From Burkholderiales bacterium (lineage in GTDB: Bacteria; Pseudomonadota; Gammaproteobacteria; Burkholderiales; Burkholderiaceae_C): a stretch of 64,000 nt of DNA. Numbering within the stretch: the stretch's first letter is position 1; the number at the start of each line of letters is the position of its first letter. The notes below the pieces were generated by a model that worked only from the letters and a program-made list of their open reading frames with translations, had not been told where the DNA came from and ran no database searches. The DNA is taken from contig JADJDV010000001.1 of the NCBI GenBank assembly GCA_016702555.1, positions 1 to 64,000 on the forward strand, given 5' to 3'. This document shows positions 1-9,916 of the stretch, piece after piece. Position numbers and translations under genes: made by a program.

Positions 1-1
1 G

Positions 2-314
2 GTGCGTGTCGGCCGTGCCTGTGCGCTGATTGCAGCCCACTTTGGGTCGCCGGCTCGATGCTGGCCATCGGCTGGAAGCTGGCGGGCTTCTCCCACCAGG
101 GTGGTTCTCCATCGCGTTAGGGATTCTGGTGCTGATGCTCATGCAGACAGGCGCCCTGGCGCTGATGACCTTGATGTTGACAGGTGTGGTGCGTGGCGGC
201 ACGGTGACCAGCAGGATCGGCTATCAGGACTTCATCGAGAAGTTATTGCCACCGAGCCAGGCGACCCAGCGCCATGCCCGTATCGGCCAACCGGTTCGTC
301 CGTTATCTGATTAA
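2..314 (+). pseudogene. 3' end of a membrane-anchored glycosyltransferase 2-like protein (partial, frameshifted)
   Basis: The window opens inside a gene. Two frames must be joined. One gives a stretch ending in LAGFSHQGG (about 45-110). The other gives a strongly hydrophobic segment with two membrane spans, beginning FSIALGILVLM and ending in an acidic/aromatic tail near DFIEKLL. A C-terminal pair of membrane helices directly before a GtrA-like gene is typical of polyprenyl-phosphate glycosyltransferases of family GT2, but the catalytic domain lies outside the window. The assignment therefore rests on the tail and the neighbour. It could be another polytopic glycan protein. Confidence 0.4.
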
Positions 315-628
315 CGGCCTGCTCCATACCGCTATCCCACTACGGGGTTCTGACCGTCAACCTCGAACTGCTGAACTTTCGCTCGGCTGGGGCGGCCTTC
401 ATCGCCGCTCTGTTCCGCATCAGCCCGTCGTTCATGGGCAGCCGCTCCTCCGTATTCCGTGGTCATGCGCAGAGCTTCGTGCAGCAGGCAACTGGTACCG
501 TGGCGGACTTTATGCAGGCATCGCTGCGCTCCATGGTCTGGCGCTGTTTTGGACCGATAACTACGGGTTTGACTATCGATTTGGATTCTTCTCGCAACGG
601 TATGAGTCTTGCTGATTGTTGGAAATAA
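274..628 (+). pseudogene. GtrA-like flippase-type membrane protein (frameshifted)
   Basis: Joining the frame that starts at 274 with the one open from about 434 gives a GtrA-type opening (RFVRYLINGLLHTAIHYGVL) and the family's conserved basic/aromatic stretch, seen here as FMGSRSSVFRGHAQSF where intact relatives have a tyrosine-phenylalanine pair. GtrA proteins are small four-helix membrane proteins thought to move lipid-linked sugars across the inner membrane, usually beside a GT2 enzyme, which matches the upstream fragment. At least one indel near 345-360 and substitutions in the conserved block make the gene look non-functional, unless these are read errors. Confidence 0.5.
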
Positions 629-646
629 GTATTTGGTGTTTCGGAC

Positions 647-1164
647 GTGAAAATATACCGCGCTGTTGTGGCAACCCTAGCATTCTTGTGCTTGCTGGTT
701 GCAATATATTATATTCATGTTCAATATTTTAGAGTCAATGTCGTATTCTATTCAGCGGTACATGATGGGATGTTGGCGGCTGGTCTCGCAGCGGTTATGC
801 TTATTTTATTTCCTTTTTCAAAATATTCAGCGGCTTTGAAAAAATTCTTCTAATCTTGATGTGGTTGATAACCGGTTACGCAATAGTTATATCTGGTCCT
901 GCGGTTATTGATAGATCCCTTTCAGTCTGCATTCTCGAGAAAATACAACAGCGAAGTGGCGGTGGCATCAAGCAAGAGAAGCTTGCGCAGGTATTCACTG
1001 ACGAATATCTCAAGGAACACCGTCTCGTGGATGTGCGTCGACAAACAGCTGGAATCCAGGGACTATCGTGGTCAACGATGGCTATGTTCTGCTTACGCCT
1101 AAAGGGGAGAAGGTTTGCAAGTTTTGGGCAGTACTTCCAGGAAAAATTGGCTGCCGAAGCATAG
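647..1164 (+). pseudogene. Uncharacterised small membrane protein (frameshifted)
   Basis: The frame from 647 encodes two hydrophobic helices (LAFLCLLVAIYYI and GMLAAGLAAVMLIL). After a slip near 835-850 a third helix follows, then a soluble tail (SVCILEKIQQRSGG, FTDEYLKEHRLVDVR). A further slip near 1038 restores a tail reading VVNDGYVLLTPKGEK. Together this is a roughly 170-residue protein with three N-terminal helices and a small cytosolic domain. I do not recognise the family. Its place in a glycan locus suggests an accessory role in polysaccharide synthesis, which is inference only. Confidence 0.4.
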
Positions 1165-1179
1165 ATTATTATAGACACC

Positions 1180-2820
1180 TATACTGGTGACCTGACTGAT
1201 CCATTCAGACTAACTAGTCAAACGTACCGGATTATCAATGTCGTTGAGCAACGATGTGCGGACAGGGCAGGTAATGAAATCGGAACTGAGATTTGCGAAA
1301 CTCTGGCTGCCCCATTGTGGTGCTACTTGTTTCCATACTAGTCATCCGGTGACTCAGCTCGCCGGTCTTGATCGGATGCCTGGGGACATCGGTGACTCAC
1401 GTTTGAATAACTATTTTCTAGACACGCATATAAGTTTTGCTTGGCGCCGATGCTTCGCTGTGGGATCTACCATTTTCTATCCGTTTCCTTACGTGCTCCA
1501 GTTTTCAATAATCTTTTGGCTCAGCACCAATTTATACATAGCCAAAATTGGGCGCTCCAGCCTGATACGTCACTCAAATTTGGTTTTGTGGATATGTGTT
1601 TAATTTTGCAGCAGCGTATTGGGCTCTGGTCAGGCTGGGGTTGACTTCAGCTGGGGCTGCCATGGGCGCGCTGGTGTTTTCTTTTGCGTTGCCCACATCT
1701 GCGCATGCAGGCCATGTCCAACTTCATTACGGGTTTGGAGTGCCATTGGCTTTCGTATATTTTCTGAACTTTCTGGATCTGAAGCAATGGCGGTTGTTTG
1801 CTGCGGCTTGTGCTTGGACCGTTTGGCTGGTTTACTGTGGGATATATATAGGATTCTTTTGCTGTTGCTATTCAGTTGCGCCTCAATAGTCTATGTTTTG
1901 AACGGGTGTTTGTGAAAAGGGAGAATTTCTATCAATTTTTTGCCCATTTGTGATGAGTTGGATGGCTATGGCGAAAAGGATAAATGGCGTTTGGTGATGT
2001 GGCTTCTTCTGGCCGTCTCATTGATGGCTTGGCTTTTCTATCCATACATTCAGGTGTCCCGTTTTTATGGCGTTGGCCGAGATTGGCCGGAAATTGCATC
2101 GATGCTACCTCGACCCCAAAGTTATTTTGGTGCAGATGTCTCTAAAGTTTGGGCGCCGATGCTGTCCAGCTTGATGAAAGATATTCCAATGCGACATGAA
2201 CATCAGATGTTTGTGGGTTTGATTCCAATAATGTTGGCTATTTATGGTGCGGTATTTGGCTGGCGATGCGCGAAGAGGCATCGTATGTATTGATATTGGG
2301 AACGCTTATCTTGGTGATTGGGATAACGCTCTGCATTGGTGGCTGGAGTGCTTGGTACCTACTATAAGCTCCCCTATTCTCCGCAATTCGCGCTATGACG
2401 CGTTGATCGTATTTTATTTATAGTTGGATATTTGTGCAGCTTGGCTGTTGATCGGATTAGCTTGCTGCGGAAATGTGGTTCCAATTCCCATGATTGTCGT
2501 ACTATTTGTGGCTATCGTCAGGTTTTCAAACATCGGGATGCCAGTAAGCATAAGCGTCTTGGCGAGATCGTATCAGTGAGGCGGAGAAAAATCTGCCAAC
2601 TGGATTAATCAAAGGGGGACGTCGTATTTATGGCTCAACGCGGAGGTCCTCCCACGCAGACGAGCTGGATGTCATGTAGTTGCAATGGAACGGGATTAAA
2701 GACAATGAACGGATATTCTAGGAATTATCCTCAGGGTATTTATATGACTATGGATCTAATTGTGATGAGGCGCCTAAAAGATTGCCTCGTACTCCAGTTT
2801 TTCTCAGCGTACGAATGATT
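1180..2820 (+). pseudogene. Large polytopic membrane protein of a glycan locus (heavily frameshifted)
   Basis: Pieces in all three forward frames line up as one long polytopic protein. It starts with a loop reading PGDIGDSRLNNYFL (about 1380-1420), continues with helices (ALVFSFALPTSAHAGHVQLHY, AFVYFLNFLDL), and has the block PRPQSYFGADVSKVWAPML and MRHEHQMFVGLIPIMLAIYG near 2110-2270. The C-terminal soluble part lies near 2560-2820 (DVVFMAQRGGPP, MNGYSRNYP). This layout matches uncharacterised membrane proteins of O-antigen or exopolysaccharide loci that resemble GT39/YfhO-like mannosyltransferases. At least five frame changes are needed, so no functional product can be read from the sequence as given. 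Confidence 0.45.
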
Positions 2821-2997
2821 CAAATATTTTAATGATGCTGCAATCCGTATTCATTTGATTGGATTTGATCATTGTCGATCATTAAGTGATATCCATTGAT
2901 TGTAATATTTCTGAAATTTCTTCATGACTTTTGACTTACTGTTCCGTGAGATTAAATCAATAAACAAGCCTGACATTTAATGTTCTAAAATACAGCC

Positions 2998-4146
2998 ATG
3001 AACGCTATAACAAAGAAATCTTTTCCTCGGAAAAAAATTTTCTGTAGCATTAGTGATCGTGGGTCTTGTGCTTCAGTCTTTTATTGTAACGATTGGTTTT
3101 TGTACAAATACACCAATGGTGACACCATGATTTCCGCAGGTGCCGCCAAAATATGCAAGCCTAAGTTTCCCAGGCCTTTTTCTTCGGGCGACCTTATATA
3201 TTTTGTTTGAATCAATTCTTGCGATTCCGTTGGTTTGGGCGGACTTCGGGCTGATATTTCAACCATGGTGGTTTGCATCGGGTTGTTTTATCTCCAGTGC
3301 TGTTGCTGATGATGTACACTTATTCTAGAAATATTCTGTTATGTGTGTTCATAGGTATTTCCCCCTTTTAATTTCATTTTCTTACGTACTTATTTCTCAA
3401 ATACCGTATGGGCTGATGGGGTCGGTTGGCTTGGGTGCGGCTGCGTGCGTCATCTATCTTTTTGATGACGCACGGGCAACGTCTCGAAAGATCTGTTTAT
3501 GTCTTCTCGGTGCTTGCGTTGCGAGCTATTCGGCGACATCGCTTCTTATTCCATTGATCTTGTTGCGGGGGAAAGGACGTGAACTTGTCTTTTCGATGAC
3601 ATATTTTATTATCGGTTTTTTGTTGATATATTCACTTAATATTTTCTATGCTTTAAATCCATCGTATATAGTGCATGCAGCGCCAGGTCTTTCCATAAGT
3701 GGAAAACTTTTGTGGAAAATATTTCAAATCCTGAAATATACCAGGTCTTTTCTCCTCCATCCCGTTCCTATGGGTGATGGTGATTATTGCTGTGTTTCGA
3801 GTTCGAGATTTTAATGTTGATTTATATATTCGTTGTTTGGATATTTGATTCTTGTTGCGCTGGCGTTCGCGACTACGAAAATCAGGGATGGTGGCGAGTC
3901 TTATTTTTTGCGGCACAGATTTTTGTGGCTTCATCATTCTTTTTTTGTTGTTGCTTTTCATATCTATTTAGAAATGCTGTTTCTGCTAATCTGTTTAAAG
4001 ATCCCAAGTTATATAATTTGGCGCTTGTTGTAATGGTGCTCAACATGATTCAACTGACGCGGCTCCATTTTTTTATAGAATCCAATGTTCCGAAAGTTGC
4101 GATTTACTCATATCCTATTGTGCCTCTTACTAAAGAGAGTATCTGA
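2998..4146 (+). pseudogene. Polytopic membrane protein of unknown function (frameshifted)
   Basis: The start at 2998 gives a short lysine-rich N-terminus (MNAITKKSFPRKK). After a slip in the adjacent A run the chain continues as a hydrophobic helix (VALVIVGLVLQSFIV). The longest open piece, 3341-3814, has several membrane spans (LLISFSYVLISQIPYG, LMGSVGLGAAACVIYLF, YFIIGFLLIYSLNIFY), and more follow to about 4140. The protein would have roughly 380 residues and eight or more helices. It could be a polysaccharide polymerase or flippase from its position, but no signature supports that. The region is clearly AT-rich compared with the rest of the window. Confidence 0.4.
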
Positions 4147-4514
4147 AATCGACGTGTGACAGAGTTTCGTTGATAATGGAAATTACCAAGCCGCATTGAT
4201 TGACGGTCGAAACGATCTGATTGCTTACGGCTGCACGGTGTTAACTGGCAAGCAGATAGTACAAAGATATATGAACGACGGACCTGGATGAAAGCGGCGA
4301 TTGAATCCGATGAGGCGCCACTATTTTGCTTAAAGCAGATCAAGCATATTAAGCTTCTCGGTTCATTTTCTTGTTGCCTTGTCTCGAAATTTGGGAGAAT
4401 GGTGATTGATGCAAGCATATGGTTCTCGATGATTTTTTTGAGATAATAGAACAATAACATTGTGGCGCGACGATGTTTGATGTGTTTTGACGTTATCAAT
4501 AAAGATGGGTGGAT
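4147..4514 (+). other. Stretch without an intact gene
   Basis: These 368 bases lie between the membrane-protein remnant and the GT2 start. Short protein-like fragments appear in different forward frames, for example one reading KAAIESDEAPLFCLKQIK near 4290-4340, so this is probably more of the same broken locus. I see no promoter, terminator or RNA gene I would defend. Confidence 0.3.
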
Positions 4515-5586
4515 ATGAAGCTTTCCATTATTGTGCCCACATTTAATGAAAGAGACAATATTTTAATTCTCGTGTCGAGAATCAAGCGTTGATGCTGGAT
4601 ATTTCGTACGAAATTATTTTTTGTTGACGATGATTCGGCAGATGAAACTTGGAGTGTAGTTGATCGACTGGCTCGAGTGGAACCTACGGTTCGCCGGATC
4701 AGAAAATTGGAAGACGTGGTCGGCCAGCGCTGTTATCGAGGGTTGTTTATCGTCGTCCGCTGATCTTCTTATCGTTATGGATGCTGATCTTCAGCATGAT
4801 GAAAAGATGATTCCTGAGATCGTGGCAAGGTTGTCTGATGATGCCGATATCGTTGTCGTTTCACGCGATTTTCAGAAACGATTGCAAGGATTGAGTCCAT
4901 TGCGCCAACGAATTTCAAGGTTGGCTAATTATTTGTTACAGCCATTGCTTAGCTATAAAGTGATGGATCCGATGAGTGGTTTTTTTGGTATTCGAGGTAC
5001 TCGCTTTGGCGAACTCGCCCCTGAAGTTGTCACCGGTAGGGTTTAAGATTCTTTTTGATCTTATCAGCATACGCGGAGGTGAACTTGTTGTCGTAGAGCT
5101 TGTGGCCTATTTCGGTCGGCGTATTCATGGCGAGAGCAAGTTGAAGCTGAATGTTTTTATTGATTTGATCGAAATGTATATGTTCAAAATCTTTGGGCGC
5201 ATGCTTCCGCTGCGCTTGTTGCTGTTTCTGGGGGTTGGTGCATTGGGCGCAGTAATTCATCTGATCGTCCTGAAACTTTTGCATCATGGTCTGTCATGGT
5301 CTTTCGTATATTCTCAGCTTGCAGCTACTTATATAGCTATGATGCTGAATTTCATTAATAACAATTTGGTGACGTATCGAGACCATGCTTTGTCAGGACG
5401 CCGTTTTTTACTGGGTGCCATTACCTTCATCTTGATATGCAGCGTGGCGCGGCTGCTAACGTGGCGGTTGCATCCTATCTCTATGACATAGGGGCGATAT
5501 GGTGGATTGCCGGTCTGTGCGGGGCCATCATTGGATCGGTATGGAATTATTCGATCAGCCGTTACGTGACGTGGGGCGTGCGTTGA
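4515..5586 (+). pseudogene. GT2 (dolichol-phosphate-mannose-synthase-like) glycosyltransferase fused to a GtrA domain (frameshifted)
   Basis: The ATG at 4515 follows GGTGG and opens MKLSIIVPTFNERDN, the classic GT2 N-terminus. The next frame gives the DDDSADETW donor-site block. A third gives the DADLQHDEKMIPE metal-binding DxD region and the MDPMSGFFGIR block typical of polyprenyl-phosphate mannosyl/glucosyltransferases. From about 5190 a four-helix GtrA domain follows in the same chain (LFLGVGALGAVIHLIVLKLL, MMLNFINNNLVTYRDHAL) and ends at 5586 with SRYVTWGVR. Intact length would be about 355 residues. At least four single-base slips interrupt it (about 4590, 4725, 5040 and 5450). The likely role is making a polyprenyl-phosphate sugar and flipping it. 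Confidence 0.7.
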
Positions 5587-5769
5587 ACATTTCAGGAGGT
5601 TTTTTTGGGGTTGTAACGACAGACTGACTGAAGGCGCGCCGTGCCATCCTCACTGCTGCATGAATGAGCAGCCGTATGGCACCACGGTCACTGATCGGTG
5701 GTACGTCGTTGTCATGTTGTCTTTGCCCATATATCACTTGGATCACGGGTGCGCGGGCGGTGGGTAAGT

Positions 5770-6475
5770 CTAGGTGGATGTGCTACCGCTGCGCCTGATT
5801 GACCACGACGAGAACCAGAACAGCGCCAGTGCGGCAATGCTGGTGATTGTGTGCTGCAGGGTGTGGTGCTTGGGTGGCGCGGACGGCACAGGTACTTCGG
5901 TCACGTACAGCCGGTTTTTTTTCATCATCAGCAGCGCGCCGACATCGTCATGATCGAGCAGGGTGGCTTCGCGCGACGCGGCGATCACCATGGCGTCGTG
6001 CTGGTAGAGGCGCAGGCGCGATTCCATGCCTTGCAGGCGCACTCCCGGTCAGGTGTCTGGCCCAGCGGTCGAGCGGGCCGTCTCTGTTTGGTCGTTGATG
6101 ACCAGTCCTGGCGTAGGTTCCGACTCGAAGGTCGGCTGCTGGACTGGTCGCGTGATCGGCCTGGAGCAGCTCGAGCGCCGCCCGTGCATTGCTGTCTGCA
6201 TCGGCGTACAGAGTGAGCACGCTCTGGTAGCCATGCCGCAGCGCAAAGCGGATGCCGGCCTGGATGGTGTTCCAGTTGCTCAGGTGCAGCGCTGGAATAA
6301 GCACGGTCACGTCGTCGTGCCGTGCTGCCAGGGCGTCGAGCGTAACTCTTGTATTGGTTGAACCCAGCAGCAGAAAGGATCGGCAGCCAGCTTTCTTTAG
6401 CTTGCTCAGCGTGGATTCGGCAACAGCCGCTGATTCTCCGCTTTGCGCCAGGATCAGGTGCAGACGGTTGCGCTT
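5770..6475 (-). pseudogene. GT2-like glycosyltransferase domain (frameshifted, in frame with the upstream GT4)
   Basis: The chain shows a GT-A pattern: an opening strand (RLHLILAQSG), a nucleotide-binding stretch ending SFLLLGSTNTRVTL, and the block IQAGIRFALRHGYQSVLTLYADADS, where relatives have DADGQH. After a slip near 6040 it ends with a hydrophobic helix (ITSIAALALFWFSSW). GT2 enzymes transfer a sugar to a lipid or protein acceptor at the inner membrane. No stop or start codon separates this part from the end of the GT4 domain before it, so it may be the second half of one long protein. The DxD motif is weak (YADAD), so activity is uncertain. Confidence 0.5.
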
Positions 6476-7685
6476 TGGTGCTTCGAAAAATACTTCTGGC
6501 ACTACGCCGGCATACAAGTGCACGATGCTGCGGGCGGAGGTCTCGATGGAGAACAGCTTGGCTGCGGCTGCCTGCCCCGTCTGACCCAGTTGCGCTCTGC
6601 GCTCAGGGTCATGCTGCAGTGCGTAATGGCTGTGCGCCAGGATTCGGGTTTATCCACCTCGGCCAGCAAGCCATTGCCGGATTGCCGGACGATCCATGGC
6701 AAACCGGAGCCATGCAGGTCTGAGACGATGCAGGGCTTCCCGTGTTGCATGGCTTCCAGCACGGCCAGGCCGAAGGCTTCGGTGCGTTCGCGTGAGGCTA
6801 GGCAGAACAGGTTGCAACTGGCCAGCAGGCGGTGCTTGTGTTCTTCGGTGACGGGGCCGAGCAGGCGTACGGCGGGCGCTTGTCCGGCCGGAGTGGATTC
6901 GCGGATGAGGCGGTCCAGCTCAGCGTACATGTCGCCGGCACCGGCAATGAGCAGTGCACGCCGCTCATGCCGGAAACCGCCTTGATGAGGGTTTCGAAGC
7001 CCTTGTAATACGTCAGGCGGCCGAGCGAGAGCAGGCGCAATGTCCCTGGCTGCCAGTCGGGGCTGGCCTCGAGCCCGCTGGCACTTGCGTGCCGCTGGAC
7101 TTGTGGCGTCAGTCCCAGCGGGATGACTTGCACCTTGTCTCGCCAGCGCGCCAGCGGTTTGCTGGCGTCGAGGTAGCTGGGCGAGGTGACGATGATGCGC
7201 TGCGCGTGCTTCAGCATCGCGCGTTCGAAGGGCTCGTACAGCCAGTCGTAGGCAATGGAAACCAGCCGCCGGATGCTTGAGCGAACGACGTCGGAATGCC
7301 AGTGAACGACCCACGGCAGCTTGCGTGTCAGCGGCATCAGCAGGGCCCAGAACACGGCGTTGTTGGGCATGTGCAGGTGCAGCAGGTCAGGCTCGAACTG
7401 GCGGATCAGGCGCCGCAGGGTGAACGGGAAGCTGACGCCAAGCGGCGCGTAGAGGATTTGCGCCTGTACCGGCACCCGGTGCAGCCAAGAAGGGTCGTCG
7501 GCCTGCGGCTGTCCATGCACCAGTCCGATCGCGTACAGGCCGTGCTTGCGATGCTCGTCGATCAGATCGGCCAGATAGGTTTCCATACCGCCGCGATACG
7601 GTGGATAGAACTTGCCGACGTGCAGCACGCGGCCGCTCAGGCTGGATGGCAGGTTGGTCTGCGGCTCAGCGGGTTGCAGCTTCAT
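6476..7685 (-). pseudogene. Glycosyltransferase family 4 (frameshifted)
   Basis: The chosen start is the ATG at 7685 (MKLQPAEPQ). The N-terminal Rossmann half has VGKFYPPYRGGMETYLADL, the GT4 donor-loop signature, and HLHMPNNAVFWALL. The C-terminal half, reached after a slip near 6960, has SLGRLTYYKGFETLI and the catalytic EX7E-type block ERTEAFGLAVLEAM followed by GKPCIVSDL. Another slip near 6620 returns to the frame that runs on into the GT2 domain. GT4 enzymes retain anomeric configuration and build glycan chains in the cytosol. The gene starts 20 bases inside the end of the upstream TPR gene, so the two are translationally coupled. Confidence 0.75.
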
Positions 7686-9668
7686 CGGCTGGCGGCGGCG
7701 CGGCGCCAAGTTGCGCGGCGAGGGCGCGATAAGCCATCTGGCGAGGTTCCAGTGCCGTGGCCTGCTGGGCGGCCTTGAGCGCGCCGGCCTTGTCGCCCTG
7801 GCGCAGCAGCGCCTGCGCACGGCCAAAATGTGCGGCGGCCAGGGGCTGGCGCGTCAGGATGTCGTCGAAGGTGGCAATGGCCTCGCCCAGCTGGTTGTCG
7901 CCCAGGTAGGCCATGCCCAGGCCAAACTTCAGGCGATCGTTGTCGGGCTGGTAGGCCAACAGGGATTTCAGGTCGGTGATGGCGCTGGCGTACTGCTTGG
8001 CCGGCAGGGCGACCTGGGCGCGCTCCAGCACGGTGCGGCGACGCGCTTGCTCGTCCTGTGGCAGCTCCAGCGCGGTGGTGTAGTTGTCGTAGGCGGCGTG
8101 GAACTGGCGCAGTGCGGCCTGTGATACAGCGCGGTGGTAGTACAGCGCTTGCTCCTTGAAGCCGACGTGCTCAGCGGCCTCGAGGGCGGCCAGCGCTTCG
8201 GCGTGCTTGCCCTGTAGTTGCAGGGCGACACCGCGATTCATCTGCGCCGAGCCCATGGGCTCACCCAGTCTGACGGCCATGTCGAAATCGTGCAAAGCCT
8301 CTTGTGCGGCTTCGCGCTCCAGGTAATAGGCGCCGCGATTGATGTAGGGGCGCCAGCGGCCGACGGCATTGGCCGAGGCCTGCAGGTCGACCTTGTCTAT
8401 GGCATCGGTCCAGGCGGAATGCACGTCGCGCAGCGAGTGCACGCGCTCCCACGCCAGCGCACCGAGCAACAATGACAGCACCAGACCGATGCCATAGACA
8501 ATGCGTGGCTGTATGTTGCCAAGCACGATGGCCAACACGCCGCACAGCATGGGTGCCCACAGATAGCTGCGGTACAGCACGAACGGATCCTGAATCCAGG
8601 AGGTGCTGAACTCGGTAAAGAACAGCAGGCCGGCGCTGAGTATCAACAGTGCCGCCAAGCCCCAGGCGTCGCGGCGACGCAGCACCAGCCAGGTGCAGCC
8701 CAGCATCAACGTGACGTAGCCGATGGCGCCAAACAGTTGCGGGAAAGCGCCAAAGCTGAGCGGGAACGCGGGGCGCAGATCGATCGCCATCCACTGCACG
8801 TTGGGCACCGCCCAGAACAGGGCGTAGCCGAAGAACAGCCAGGTCTGGTTGAGCACGCTCAAGGGGTAGATGCGTTGGCCAATGCCGGGTTGCAGGGCTT
8901 CCAGCTGCTTGACGTATTCGATCGAGGTTTCGTCGAAAGCGTGGGCGCCGATGATGGCGCCGTAGCGCAGCGTGAGCAGATAGGCCACCCCGACCAGCAG
9001 CGCCAGTGCGCCGGCAGACAGTGTGGCCAGGCGTTGCCATCGGGGACGGCGCACGAACACGTAGAACGGTACTGTGAGCGCACCGAACATGATGGCGTGC
9101 TCCTTGCACAGAACGGCGATGCCGTAGCATGCCAGCGCCGCCGCGAACCAAGCGATGCCGCCGCCGCGCAGGCCGCGCAGATACGCCAGGCAGGCCAGCA
9201 GGCCGAACAGCGTGGCCATGACGATGGAGCGCTGGATCAGGTACGCCACGCCATAAACGGCGACTGGATGCAGTGCGAAGAAGGCGGTGGCGACAATGGC
9301 CGCCGCCTGCCGTGTGGGTGCCGGATCATCGTGATCCGATCATCGCCGACGGGTACCAGTGCCAGTAACTCGCGCAGCAGGAAGAACAGCACCATGCAGG
9401 TTGCGGCATGCAGCGCGACGTTGAAGGCGCGCTGCACCGCCCAGTTCTCGCTGAAGAGGTTTTGCAACCAGACAAAGCTGCCATACGACAACAGGCGCGG
9501 CTGTAACTGGAACAAGCTGCCGTAGGTGCCAATCACTCGGTCATCGGTCAGCGCCGAGTCATCGAACACCAGGCCGTTGCCAAGGCCAGGGCCGTACACC
9601 ACGGCCAGCGCCAGCAGAGCCAGCATGGCAGCGATGCCGAGTGGCTTACGGGCTAATGGGAAGGGCAT
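7666..9668 (-). pseudogene. Polytopic membrane protein with C-terminal TPR repeats (one frameshift)
   Basis: The start is taken at the ATG at 9668 (MPFPLARKPLG). About ten membrane spans fill residues 1-400, with a luminal loop opening FDDSALTDDRVIG that resembles the acidic loop of GT-C enzymes and TMTC-like proteins. From about residue 420 at least five TPR units follow (INRGAYYLEREAAQEALHDF, MNRGVALQLQGKHAEAL and others). Bacterial proteins of this layout sit in glycosylation loci and may act in protein O-glycosylation or glycan assembly. A slip near 9325-9345, inside a GATCATCG/GATCATCG near-duplication, splits the frame. The gene is first of the operon that continues into GT4 and GT2. 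Confidence 0.65.
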
Positions 9669-9916
9669 GAGTCGGTGAGAAGCAGTAGGACGGCATGGCC
9701 GGATTATCGGCAAGTGCCGACGCACTTTCTCACCCCTGTCGCGGTGGACAGTCAGTGGCTCTAGCGGTGACGGCGGCGCCCCTCCGGCCACGTGGCGGAT
9801 ACACCATCAAAAACCAGAAAGCCCGCTGCTGGAGCGCTGGCCTGACGGCACGGTGGTGGTGTGGGGCTTGGACCCCACATCGCCGCCAGCCCCCGGGCCT
9901 GCTTCGACTCGATTAA
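9669..9916. other. Gene-poor segment between the TPR gene and the IS5 element
   Basis: About 250 bases with one protein-like stretch on the + strand (SPLLERWPDGTVVVWGLD, about 9815-9875) that has no start or continuation. It may be the stub of a gene cut by the insertion sequence beginning near 9917. I cannot name it. The promoter of the divergent (-) operon starting at 9668 should lie here, but no clear -35/-10 pair stands out. Confidence 0.3.
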
